NCBI GenBank assembly: GCA_027575765.1
Contig: JANBPT010000668.1
Location: 1-26,624, forward strand
Direction: 5' to 3'
DNA from: Tieghemiomyces parasiticus
Lineage: Eukaryota; Kickxellomycota; Dimargaritomycetes; Dimargaritales; Dimargaritaceae
DNA length: 26,624 bases
Below the pieces are notes generated by a model. That model did no database searches, had not been told where the DNA came from, and was given only the letters and a program-made list of their open reading frames with translations. Positions within the stretch are counted from its first letter, which is position 1, and each line of letters opens with the position of its first letter. Below are positions 10,832 to 20,819 of this stretch, in pieces. The translations under genes were made by a program, and so were the position numbers.

Positions 10832-12990
10832 TGGCGCATGCCCCACTGGTCAATGGGGATATACATTACCAAGCGCTGGAGACTTTACCGGGGGTAGTAC
10901 GCTTCATGCGGCACTAGGTTGCCCTCCAGTGCCGGGGGTACGCCTACTGGGTCCATACTCCTCTACATAAACCGTGTAGTGAACCCCGCTTTGCAGCACT
11001 AAACTCGGTGAGGCAAGCCATACGGTATCAAGCTTGTAAATGTACGTACCATTAGATACCGTGTGGTAGGCCATAATTGAGCGGAGTGGAGGGAACAGCC
11101 AGGCGCACGACTTGCCTCTTGTCCGGTGTCGCCAGGTAGCTTCCGTAGCGCGTCTGCCGCTTACCTAATGAATCCGGACACTTTCCAGGCCTTTGGGCTG
11201 TGCGGGTCTGACTTCTCCTACACTGGCTTACTGTATGATTCGTCCTCCGGCTATCCGCCTGCCACAGCATAGTGCCCCATCTGGTATGATCATACTGGTG
11301 TCTAATGGACTGTCCAGGAGGCCCGCTCGTGAGATTAGTGGATCATTAAAGCAAGGAATCAAGCAGAGGGCCTGTCAAAATTGGAGGGCTACCTTCGGGA
11401 GAGCAACCTTGGCACCCGGAGGCTGAACCTACCTTGCACTGGGGGAGTAAGAAAAAACAGATTCACGGAGGTATATAATCATGTGTAGTGCCCCGGGAAG
11501 CCAGGGAGTCCGGTAGAGAAGGCAGCCTTCCTCCCTCCATCGCCAGGTGAGATGGTAGCCGTAGGTGTCGACCATATCAAGTGTGGGGCGTTTTGAGTCA
11601 CTGTCGGTCGGAGAACCAGAGTTCCCGAGCCATACGGGACTCGGGGCAAGAGACTGGAAGCCAGAGCAAGGTGACAAGCTATATTGCGCTGAGGTATAGG
11701 CCTAGTGGAAGAGGAGAGGCTAGTGGAGCGTGTGGTGGTGAACGGAAAGTGGGTGATTGAGGGCGCCGGGTAGGAGGGTGAGGGAATTAAGTAGAGAACC
11801 GCTGTGACCCAAAGTTCTTGTGCGGGACCTCAGCTCTGGATACCGCAGGAGGGCACCAGACCTAGGTTGCCTGGATAGCGATGGAAGACTGGTCATATAG
11901 ATATTACCACTGCGTTCCAGCTGTAAAGGAATGCCAAAGTCATTGCCCGACAGAACCCCGCTGTCGGACTTTCCACGGGCAAGATTGGGGGAAGACAACT
12001 AGCCCCACTATCCATTCGAACCCCCCCCACTTCTCCGCTCTATACAGGTTCTATTGCAGGGGCATCGCAGATACAACATGTACATAAGGGGACGGACAGG
12101 GCAACGACGAGAGAACGAGCGGCTAGACAAGCGCTATATCCATTGCAGACAAGCCTTTCTTACTTAGTGACAACAGATTGTAGAGTGGAACACTCATCCC
12201 TGGCTATTACCGGGCGGGAGAGCTCTAGAATTCACCCAAGCGACAGTCGTGCGGACCATTGGGCCCTGCGGCCGCTCTCGTTGACGGCCACTATACGCTG
12301 TAAAGTCGCCCAATCGGAAATGCTTTCAGTTCCTAAAGCGTGTCATAGTCTCCGCCTGCCATTGGAAAATAGGCTGACCATAGTCCATTTCTATCGGGTA
12401 GTACTACAAACGTAAGACAGTACCACTACCATGGCATTGGACCTCCACCCGCCTTCATAAGGTTTTTGGATTTGAGTCTGAGATCAGCGACTGCCTGTGG
12501 TCAACCGCCTTGGGCTACACAGTAAAGACCATCTGGTGACTGCCGTCGATTTTGTCTTATTCGAAGCGATTCAGCCACCTCCGACTAATACAGACGGTCC
12601 ATGAAGTACCAGTGCTAAATCCCACTTGACGTTGAGGTGGAGGGGAGAGATATTCCCACCATGGATCCCAACCCCCTCGGCCCTGCCAGCCGGAAAGGAG
12701 GTCCCCTGTCGGAGGGACACAGTGCCCATGGACAAGGACATAGCGGACCCGAGCCCACAACCAGCCCTGACCCCTCCCTCCCGTACTTCCATTCATTATC
12801 TTGTATATCCTCCCCAAGGTCGAGATCAATCCCATTTATAGTTCCACTAGCTCCTTCATTACCAATATACTCAACCCTCCTTCTGAGTATATTAACGCGT
12901 GGTTTATATTTAAACCATTGCCATTACTCTATACCACTTGGCAAGCACATCCTATCCAGCTACTAAAACGGGCCTTGTGGTTGCTTGGTT

Positions 12991-13007
12991 GGAGCTTGAC
13001 AAGCTCC
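12991..13007. repeat. 17-bp near-perfect palindrome
   Basis: GGAGCTTG and CAAGCTCC flank a single A. A symmetric site like this could bind a dimeric protein, but nothing around it supports a role. Confidence 0.4.
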
Positions 13008-14562
13008 GGCCGCGAGGGGTCCACATCCGCTTCCAATGCGGTGGGCTTCTTCCCTCACAGCCGCCAGTTGATATCTCTGAACGGCCAGAGGTCGCAGGGG
13101 GACTAGACTAGGGCTGTAGGGAAGCGCTGGCAGAAGTTTGATGCTGGTATCGAATCCGATGGTCTGGGTGGCTGCAGCACAGCGCGGTGGTGTATTGTCA
13201 TGGTAGAGCCACTGCGGTGAGAGGTTAAACTTCCGCACGTCTTTTCCCCAGTCTGGAACACGGTCTCCAGCCCACAGTTTTCGTAGTACTCGGCAGAGAT
13301 CTTGACACCAGGAGACCTGATGGTCAGGTGCGACAGGTGATGGCTGGTAAAAAACAATAGTGATCTGTCACGATTACTATAGGTATGGCACGGCCCTGGG
13401 GGGTGTAGGTTGAGTGTCGGACCGCCTTTGGGACACCACGTCCGACGATTAGAGCCAGTAGGCAGGGTATAATGGTATACCAAAGTCGCGTCCCCTGTAA
13501 CGATGGAACTCAGCGGTTAGTCACCAACCCCATCGAACTTCTCTAGGAAATTGGAGACCTGATATTCCCGTTGGTGGCGCTGATCATCAGTAAGGTCGTG
13601 GGGCACCCGGCGATTGAGGTAGGTACATATCCTCAGGCCCGTTACACAAAACGTTGTGCATCGTACTAGGGGAAGAGCAGCAGACACAGTCTAGCTGTTA
13701 AATAGTCAGTTAAGGATCTTCTTTTAACAGTTCCGGCCTTCCGGTCCCTAAGTTATTCTCGTGTCGTCTGGCGGGTGGCCTGGCCGAAACTTATAGCCAA
13801 AGGAATAGTGGCACAAAAGCGAGCTGGTCCCATGTTGCTGGTGGTGCGGCAAGGGGCAGCTAAGCCTAGCATAGCGGCCAGTTTAGGTAGAAGATAACCG
13901 GTCATTCAGTTATTGGAATAATATCGATAGATGAGGATCCGTACGGCATAGTAGGTAAATATGACCGGGGTGGAGGATCGGGCTTCAGGTAGCCTCTTGA
14001 TGGAGTTGTAGGATGGAGGCCGTGAAGTGAACAGTGGCCCAATTCTCCAGTTATCTATACTGTTCCATTCCTCGTTTTATGACACTCCTAGGCTACATCT
14101 ACCACGTCAGCGTCATAGTGTTAAAACTCTGCTTACCGCAGGGATTTTGAATCATTTTTTTTAAATCCCCCAAGTTGCAAGGCAGTGGTCATTGGTGTCA
14201 CTCAGACCGCCGAACCAGACTCCCTTGTAGCTTGCCCCACCCTCATTTACAATGAACCATCCCGCTTCTAGACGGGCCACGTCCCTGCCAAGGACGATCA
14301 TCCGGTTCGAGTGCTGGAAAATTGGGCGTCTCTAGGGCCCAGTTAATAACATCATCCCTTCTGCTAAAATACAGACTTCAACGAGCTAGCTGGCCAAAGC
14401 ACGTGGACAGGTGCGGCTCAGACCAAACGTTCACCACACTATGTGTTTAAGGTCTGTTCCCATCTCCTGAGCCTACCGTGCACATTTAATGGAATCGCAC
14501 ACCTGCTGCAATGGGATAATCAAGCGGGTATTATGTCATCTAATTCACATAGGAAATAAAAA

Positions 14563-16963
14563 CTACCGCCTGTCTCCCCTCGAGGGATGGATGCTATGCC
14601 GGAGGATGTTGCGTCGGGTCTTGCGGGCCACGCTGCCCTGGCCTGCGCGGGGCTCGACGGACATATAAGGCACGGGCTGGTCCCCTCTGCAAGCTGTAGT
14701 CGGATTACGTAGCAATAAATGGCGAAGATACTTGGTATGCGTCATGGCGGTGATAGGCAAAACGGACAAACCGTCCCCCAGTAGTTGAAGACCGCTCACG
14801 CGAGTGAGCAGTTGGGGTAGGACTGGCGTGAGGAAATACAGTCGGCGGGCGGTCGGGTCGACGGCGCGCACGACCGCCAGTCCAAGGCAGGTTGTGGTGT
14901 CCACAGGGGCCGCCTCGTAAGAGATGATAGGGCAATCGGCCAGTGACGATTCCCGTGGACCCTTGGATCGCACCGTGTCGGCCACGAGGGCCACGATCGA
15001 TCCGTTGAGAGCGTAAAGGAGCTGGCTGGGACTCAGGTCGGTGAAGGGCGTGTAGACGGTAAGCGTGGTCCAGTCCAGAGCGTAAGGCTGCTGGCGGGTC
15101 AAGGGCTGGTCGAGATGATAGGTCATGGCACTGATCGGGGATGGGGTGTCGCGGGACAGGCGGACCGCTTCATTTGTCGACCGCATCGGCGAGACGGTGA
15201 AATCTCCCCGGAGAACCGGGTCGACCAGAGCCTCGGTCGGTCTAGAATGAAAATAGCACCAGATGGAAAGGCTACGTCGGCCGTGAGGGTCCATCGTGGC
15301 CGTCCCCGAGGCACCGCCTAAGGAACGGTCGAGGGTCAATAGCCGGGGGACCGAGTAGGCCACGGGCAAGGTTGGGAGGTCTTCGGCTAAGCGGGCAGCG
15401 AACCGTTCGGCCGCCTTGTCGCCCGGCACGTGGATATTGACCAAGAAGGCCGGGTGACACAGGCCGAGCAACTCCATCAGGAGGGTGTACCCATAATCAG
15501 TGACCCAGCCCTGGGTGTTGATTATAAGCGGCAAGGGGGTTCGTGTGGCCGCCAGGGCGGTGTATGTGTCCAACAGATCCGTGGCGGCGGTCACGTAGCG
15601 GTCGTAGTCGCCACGTGGGGAGTTGAGGCCGAGGCAATGGGCACGATAGGGGCTGATCAGGTGGGTGAAGGGCGGGCCGAGGATTGGCCGCTCCAACATG
15701 TAAAGGGCCAAAGTACCAGCCGGCGCAAACTCGGACTGGCCCAGATCGGTGTCCAGGTAGGCAACGCGAGGGAATGCGGCTAAAAGGCCGTTGACCACCA
15801 TGCGACTAAAGGTAGACTTGCCCGACCCTTGCACCCCGGCGATGGTCATGACAGGGCCGGGGGTTTGCGCTCGCGGGTGATAGTTGGCCGTATAGGTGGT
15901 GAACTCGCTGATGGCGTCGGTCCAGCCCACGGGCGTCTGGAGTAGGCGCTGGTTGTACGGAACCTTCCGGAACGGATAGAAATGGGTCAGTGCGAATGCG
16001 CTGGCGTAGCCAGGCGTGGCGGTGGGGGTCGAGTCCGCCCCCAGGTCGGCCGTAAGGTCAAGGTCCGGGTCGTTTAGGACCACCACGCCTCCGTCACTGT
16101 CGACATCACTCACTGGTAGGTTGTTGGTGGGTGCAACGGGACTGGCCGTGTGGCCAGCTAGCCAGCCAGCGTTGTCATCATCATCGCTGTCGTCATCGCT
16201 CTGCCTGCTAGTTGAATTCTCGTTACCGGACTCGATCCGCGGACGCTTGGTAGCCGTTGGTTGGGGAGCCGCCTGCGTTGTACCAGTGGCCCGGGGCGGC
16301 GCGAAGAGGGGCCAGAACATGGACGCCCCAGCGGCCAGATCCGTCGGCCGGAAGTGCTCGACCTGCTGCAGGGCCAGTACGCACGTCCAATTGCCGGCCG
16401 GAAGGCAGCCGTCTATACCGCAGCGACCTATCCACGCCTCTAGACCGGTCGCAATCTCGTTCACAACCTCCTCTGCCACGCTCAACTTTGGTCGAATCAG
16501 CTCGACTGGCGGCGCTCCCTTTTCACTGCTATCGGCGCGGATCGAGGGTAGACCGTAAGTAACCGGGGCATAGCAGGGATTGAACAGGGAGCGGGTAACG
16601 CTTTGGCTTGTATTCTTCGTCAGAGCTGCACGCAAGGCCTCCGAGGTCAGCTCAAGTGGGCTAGCTAAAGGGGCCGGTAGACTATAGCCCATAAGACTGG
16701 CGCGGCCGGCCAATACGGCGATCGAAACCTGGCCATGAAATGTCACCGTCTAAGGATGGAAGGCCCGGTGAGTTGCGGTGAGTAAGCGGTAACTTCGTTA
16801 GGGACCAGGGCGGAAAAAGGAAATGGTGGACCCGACTGTTATCTAACCTGCGAAGTCCAGGCCGTCGAACGCTTACCTGATTCCCCTCTAGCCCCGCAAG
16901 GACTAGGGTCGGCGAGACGTGATACAGATTCGTCGCCGTCGGCTGGAAAGAGGAGACGCTCAT
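14563..16963 (-). CDS. GRC3: Polynucleotide 5'-hydroxyl-kinase Grc3 (NOL9 family), two exons
   Basis: Nuclear RNA kinase that, with Las1, processes the ITS2 spacer of pre-rRNA by phosphorylating the 5' hydroxyl left by Las1 cleavage. Model: exon 1 16963-16877 (29 codons), intron 16876-16750 (127 nt, GTAAGC...CCTTAG), exon 2 16749-14563; 757 residues. The join is in phase 0 and rebuilds the N-terminal beta domain (LEGNQ then TVTFHGQVSIAVLAGRASLMG). The kinase domain shows Walker A GVQGSGKST (334-342), Walker B region YLDTDLGQSEF (360-370) and LIINTQGWV near 437-445, all as in Grc3/NOL9. Between the N-terminal and kinase domains lies a low-complexity insert with a KRPR basic patch and SDDDSDDDD, a plausible nuclear localisation and acidic linker. 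Without exon 1 no ATG exists at the exon 2 start (GTG there). It diverges from the cysteine synthase gene. Confidence 0.95.
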
Positions 16964-17376
16964 GGCGAGGATATAATCAATAGTGTGACGGATTCTGATT
17001 GCAGGACCCCCCCCCCGCAAGGCGGCTACATGTGGCACCTTGCCCGGAATACCGGATACTACCCGGCACCATCGAGCACCGCGGCCATTTTGGGCATGGT
17101 GACAAAAACGCAGTACATAAAATAATCTGCCCAGATCAGGCACGTGACTCAGATAGGCGTCATTGTAATGGATGGCCCAGGGCTGACTGGTGGTGACCAC
17201 CAATCCAGCCTAGGTGTCGTTGTATAAGCATTTCAACCTTGACAAAGCAGTTTAGCGGGGGCCCCATTTGACTCATCTACTGCCCTCTCAGCTCCACTGG
17301 CATACGTCTTTCACTTCCCGCCGACCTAACCAGCGCTCCGTCGTACGCTCGGACTTGACCAGCGTACCTCTATACC
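16964..17376. promoter_or_regulatory. Divergent promoter region between GRC3 and cysteine synthase
   Basis: A 413-nt spacer separates the two divergent start codons, so it must serve both unless leader exons lie elsewhere. It holds a run of ten C at 17007-17016 and a TATAAG at 17223-17228, about 150 nt before the cysteine synthase ATG. No coding sequence is supported. Confidence 0.5.
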
Positions 17377-18657
17377 ATGAGTCGACCGGTGACGCTCACT
17401 TTGACCCTGCTCGCGGGTCTGGCACTCGGCTACGCTCTCGGTGTCACCCTCCCCAGCGTTATCTGGCGCCGGCCGCTCACCAAGCGCTCGCGGCGACCCT
17501 CCACCCTGGGCGGGCCTTCTCCGACCGACTTACGCGTCGTCAATGGTGTCGCAGGGCTCATCGGCAACACGCCACTCGTGCGCATCCCCAGTCTCTCGGA
17601 GGCGACCGGGTGCGAGATCTACGCGAAGGCCGAGTTCCTCAATCCGGGGGGCAGCCCTAAAGACCGGGTGGCCTTATCCATGGTAGAGACCGCCGAGGCC
17701 CACGGCGAACTTCGACCACATACAGCCTCCTGCCTGTTTGAAGGAACGGTCGGATCCACCGGTATATCACTCGCCATGATCGCGCGGGCCAAGGGCTATC
17801 TCTGCCATATTGTTCTGCCGGACGACCAGGCCGCCGAGAAGTATGCGCTGCTGGAGAAATTTTGTGCCGAGGTAGAGAAGGTGCGCCCGGTCAGCATTGT
17901 CAATCAGGACCACTTTGTAAACGTGGCCAGGCGGCGGGCCTGCGTCTACGATGGACAGGGCGATCTGGACGGCGGCCACCGCGGCTACTTTGCCGACCAA
18001 TTCGATAATCTGGCCAACTACCGGGCACACTACCAGAGTACGGGTCCCGAGATTTGGACGCAGACCCACGGGAACCTGGACGCCTTCGTGTCCGGCGCCG
18101 GGACGGGTGGGACGCTGGCTGGTACGGCGCTTTACCTCAAGCAGCACCACCCATCCTTGCGGGTCGTCCTCGCCGACCCGCAAGGATCGGGTCTATTCCA
18201 CCGGATCAAGCACGGGGTCATGTACGCCCCCGAGGAGGCCGAAGGGACCCGCCGGCGCCACCAGGTGGACACAGTAGTGGAAGGGATGGGCATTAACCGG
18301 GTCACTCGTAACTTGGCCCAGGTACTCGTCCCGGGTCTGGCCCATAGTCACAACGGCGGTGTCCCTGGTACTCCATGGGTGGATGACGCCGTCCGGGTTA
18401 CCGATCAAGAGGCCGTATGGATGGCGCGGTACCTGGTGAACCGCGAAGGTCTGTTCATCGGGAGTACCGCCGCCGTCAACTGCGTGGCTGCCGTACGAAC
18501 CGCACTTACCCTGGGCCCTGGGCACACCATCGTCACCATCCTCTGTGACTCTGGCCAGCGCCACCTGACGAAGTTCTGGAACGATGACTACCTGCGGGCC
18601 CAGGGCCTCGACGTAACCTTCCCAGATGATCTCGACTTCCTCGGCGCGGACGCCTAA
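17377..18657 (+). CDS. Membrane-anchored cysteine synthase-like PLP enzyme
   Basis: PLP-dependent enzyme of the cysteine synthase / cystathionine beta-synthase fold, expected to make cysteine from an acylated serine and sulfide, or a related beta-replacement. It is a single exon of 426 residues. The first 30 residues form a hydrophobic segment (TLTLLAGLALGYALGV) followed by Arg/Lys, as in the fungal group with an N-terminal membrane anchor often placed on mitochondria. GNTPLVRI (63-70) opens the domain. NPGGSPKDR (89-97) carries the PLP lysine K95, EGTVGSTGIS (122-131) is the substrate loop and GAGTGGT (240-246) binds the PLP phosphate. FADQFDN and GPEIW are typical of the family. Between VNVARR and FADQF lies a short variable loop rich in Gly, Asp and Arg. 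No CBS or other regulatory domain is present. The ATG has no competitor upstream in a good context. Confidence 0.9.
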   Translation: MSRPVTLTLTLLAGLALGYALGVTLPSVIWRRPLTKRSRRPSTLGGPSPTDLRVVNGVAGLIGNTPLVRIPSLSEATGCEIYAKAEFLNPGGSPKDRVALSMVETAEAHGELRPHTASCLFEGTVGSTGISLAMIARAKGYLCHIVLPDDQAAEKYALLEKFCAEVEKVRPVSIVNQDHFVNVARRRACVYDGQGDLDGGHRGYFADQFDNLANYRAHYQSTGPEIWTQTHGNLDAFVSGAGTGGTLAGTALYLKQHHPSLRVVLADPQGSGLFHRIKHGVMYAPEEAEGTRRRHQVDTVVEGMGINRVTRNLAQVLVPGLAHSHNGGVPGTPWVDDAVRVTDQEAVWMARYLVNREGLFIGSTAAVNCVAAVRTALTLGPGHTIVTILCDSGQRHLTKFWNDDYLRAQGLDVTFPDDLDFLGADA

Positions 18658-19028
18658 TCCTGACCCTGTACATATTTCCCATCGGTCTTTTCCGAGCGCT
18701 ACTTACTAGCCCCAAATAAATTAACAGAACGGCGAGACTCGTCCATCCACTTCCGGACGACCATGCATGGAACTGGAAATTATACCCAGTACACCCCTTG
18801 GATTGGCAGCGCGCGAAGGGGTGATATTCACGTGATTCCCTGTGAAAGTATTCCTACCTGATGCTGTGGGTTGGGCAGCAGAGCTGGGCTCCAGGCCTAC
18901 AATGACAGACGGGGCCCACTTTGCAGCGTGTGGCTTGCGAAGCGCCCACCCGATGCAGACTGATTCATTTTTACCGCTGGTTTGTCGCCTGCTGAGTTTA
19001 GCGTCTTGATCCCCGTACTAACTGAACC
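18658..19028. other. Intergenic region, cysteine synthase 3' end and TPR gene promoter
   Basis: A 371-nt spacer between two genes on the same strand. It holds an AATAAA near its left end and no open frame worth reporting. The right part is presumed promoter of the TPR gene; no TATA box is evident. Confidence 0.5.
18715..18720 (+). terminator. Polyadenylation signal candidate
   Basis: Perfect AATAAA about 60 nt after the cysteine synthase stop codon, a usual place for a 3' end signal. Confidence 0.5.
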
Positions 19029-20819
19029 ATGGCCTTTCTGCGACACACGCGACATTTGCGGTCGGCCCGAATCGCCGGCCTGTCCGGTATTCTGACCGCA
19101 CCCGCGGGCGCCCTGCGACTGCCGCGGCCTGCATCGGTTCCGGCCCGCCTTACTTTGGCCGCTCCTGCTATCGTAACCTCATTCTATCGCCCCATCGCCA
19201 CGACGCAGCCGACCCAACTGCGCTTCCCCCAGTTGAAATGGCCAAACCGGAACCGGCTGTATCAGCTCCGGAGTTCTAGCATACGGGCCGAGGCCACCCG
19301 GGGAAATTTTACCTATCTGACGCGTTTCGTCCTCTTCTTTGTCCTGTCCGGCTGTGTCGTGACGACATCGTTCGCCACGGGTATGTACTTTATGATGAAA
19401 TACCTGGATGAGGAATTGGCCCCCGTGGACCGCCGGATCCCCGACCCAGCCCACAAGTATTTAATGGGAGCGGTGGTCCGCGAGCAGATCTTGCCCAGTG
19501 CCGCCTCGGCCCGGCACTTTGTAATCAAGGGCCGTGAGTACCTCCTGGAGACTATTATCGAGCAAGAGGCCAAGGCATGTGAAGATGGTGCGGTGCCGGA
19601 CCCCGACCGGCTCACCGAGACCGACCCGGCCGTCATCGAGCTGACGATGCGTGTGGCCGACTACCTGGCCCGCGACGGAGATGACCTCGCCGCCCGGGAC
19701 GAGTACCAGAAGGTTTGGGATAAGTATGTCACCCATGGTGACACCTTCTGGCAGGCCGTGGCCCGGACTGACCGCTACCGGATGCCAACTGCCGGGCCAG
19801 GCCTCCTGCCTGTGACGGTTGACCCCGTCACCGGCATTTCCTCGACCCGCCGTCTAGTAACCTTGGTCCGCCTGGCCAATCAATTCGGGGCGGTTTCCAC
19901 CCGCCTAGGCGACTACGATGCGGCCCTCACCCAGCTTGGCCTGGCCACCCAGTGGTACCGGGAACTGACGGATACCGTCTCCCCGGCCGACGCGGCCATT
20001 CAGACCCGCGAGCACGGGCGGTGGGTCACGTACGAGAGGGACGACCTTCGACTCCTTGAACTACGTACCATTTACCTTCTTGGTGACGTTTACGCGCGAC
20101 GGTCAGAGCTCGACCTGGCCTATGACCTGTATCAGGAGGCTCTCAAGCGGTTCCAAGTCTACAACCAGGTCCGTCAGGGTGAGATCGCCTCGGGCACCCT
20201 CCGGCTGGACTACGATCGGTACATCCCAAGCCACTGGGCCACGTTCAATAAGTATGCGTTTGGCAACCGGCTGGACCTGTCGGGCCTGTTCTACCCGCCC
20301 ACCGCATCTTTAGCTAGTCCGCGGCGTCATGAGTACCGGACCAGTTCGCCCGCAGGCCAGGACATTGCAATCGATATTGTTCGCCGCATCCTCTCCCGCG
20401 ACCTCAAATCCATCATTGACCCAAACCGAGAGTACACCGTTGACCCGTGGGCCTGCCGCGACGCCTACCTTATGGACCGCCTGGGTGAGGTCAGCTACGG
20501 TCGAGGCAACCGTACCGAGGCTGAGCGCTGGTTCCGGTCGGCCTTGCGGATTGCCGAGAGTCAGACAAGTCGGCCCATCGGTTTGGACTGCACCGCTACT
20601 GTTTTAAGCCACCTGGCTACACTGGCCGAACGTCAGGGCCAGCCGCAGGAGGCTCACACGTACTGGCAGCGCGCCTTGGATACCGCCGAGGTCGCCGATA
20701 TGCACACTTTAGCCGATAAATGTCGGGCCGCGCTCGACCGGATTGCCGCACTCCAGCGGGATCAAGCCCGGTTGACTAGCGGGAAAGGTGGGCCAGAGGC
20801 TGCTGCGCCTCGAAATTAG
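19029..20819 (+). CDS. Mitochondrial TPR protein (Mgr3-like), single membrane span
   Basis: Probable mitochondrial inner-membrane protein, 596 residues, one exon. The first 90 residues are rich in Arg, Ser and Ala and poor in acidic residues, as in a matrix-targeting presequence. One transmembrane segment follows at about 99-122. The rest is helical with TPR-like units near 205-233, 280-312, 343-376, 482-511 and 524-556; examples are LGDVYARRSELDLAYDLY and LGEVSYGRGNRTEAERWF. This layout (presequence, one span, TPR domain) resembles yeast Mgr3, an adaptor of the i-AAA protease, so a role in presenting inner-membrane substrates is possible. The match is by architecture, not by a diagnostic motif, so other mitochondrial TPR proteins are not excluded. 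The ATG sits in a good context (ACCATGG) and no earlier in-frame exon is needed. Confidence 0.75.
   Translation: MAFLRHTRHLRSARIAGLSGILTAPAGALRLPRPASVPARLTLAAPAIVTSFYRPIATTQPTQLRFPQLKWPNRNRLYQLRSSSIRAEATRGNFTYLTRFVLFFVLSGCVVTTSFATGMYFMMKYLDEELAPVDRRIPDPAHKYLMGAVVREQILPSAASARHFVIKGREYLLETIIEQEAKACEDGAVPDPDRLTETDPAVIELTMRVADYLARDGDDLAARDEYQKVWDKYVTHGDTFWQAVARTDRYRMPTAGPGLLPVTVDPVTGISSTRRLVTLVRLANQFGAVSTRLGDYDAALTQLGLATQWYRELTDTVSPADAAIQTREHGRWVTYERDDLRLLELRTIYLLGDVYARRSELDLAYDLYQEALKRFQVYNQVRQGEIASGTLRLDYDRYIPSHWATFNKYAFGNRLDLSGLFYPPTASLASPRRHEYRTSSPAGQDIAIDIVRRILSRDLKSIIDPNREYTVDPWACRDAYLMDRLGEVSYGRGNRTEAERWFRSALRIAESQTSRPIGLDCTATVLSHLATLAERQGQPQEAHTYWQRALDTAEVADMHTLADKCRAALDRIAALQRDQARLTSGKGGPEAAAPRN

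Larger units (their letters stand above)
9995..14562. other. Long gene-poor spacer, only doubtful open frames
   Basis: No gene I can support in 4.6 kb. The right side of the F-box-like gene (to about 10200) is its promoter. Minus-strand stretches at 10302-10550, 10575-10760, 10910-11080 and 12963-13690 read as open, protein-like frames with nearby splice-like signals, but they do not join in phase without implausibly short introns and match nothing I know. At roughly balanced base composition, open frames of 60-130 codons are expected by chance in a stretch this long. No rRNA, tRNA, terminal repeats or transposase-like sequence was seen. Small inverted repeats occur at 10804-10831 and 12991-13007. 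Confidence 0.45.

Noticed and set aside
12010..12030. tRNA T-loop-like sequence on the minus strand (GGTTCGAAT)
   Set aside because: The flanking bases do not form a T stem and no acceptor or anticodon arms can be drawn.
13495..13524. 30-nt GTGACT...CTAAC...TACAG intron-like segment
   Set aside because: It would remove an in-frame stop, but 30 nt is below plausible intron size, and its length is a multiple of three, so a simple stop in a decayed or random frame explains it as well.
16016..16558. 180-codon frame antisense to GRC3
   Set aside because: Lies fully within the GRC3 coding exon; a shadow caused by GC-rich codon use.
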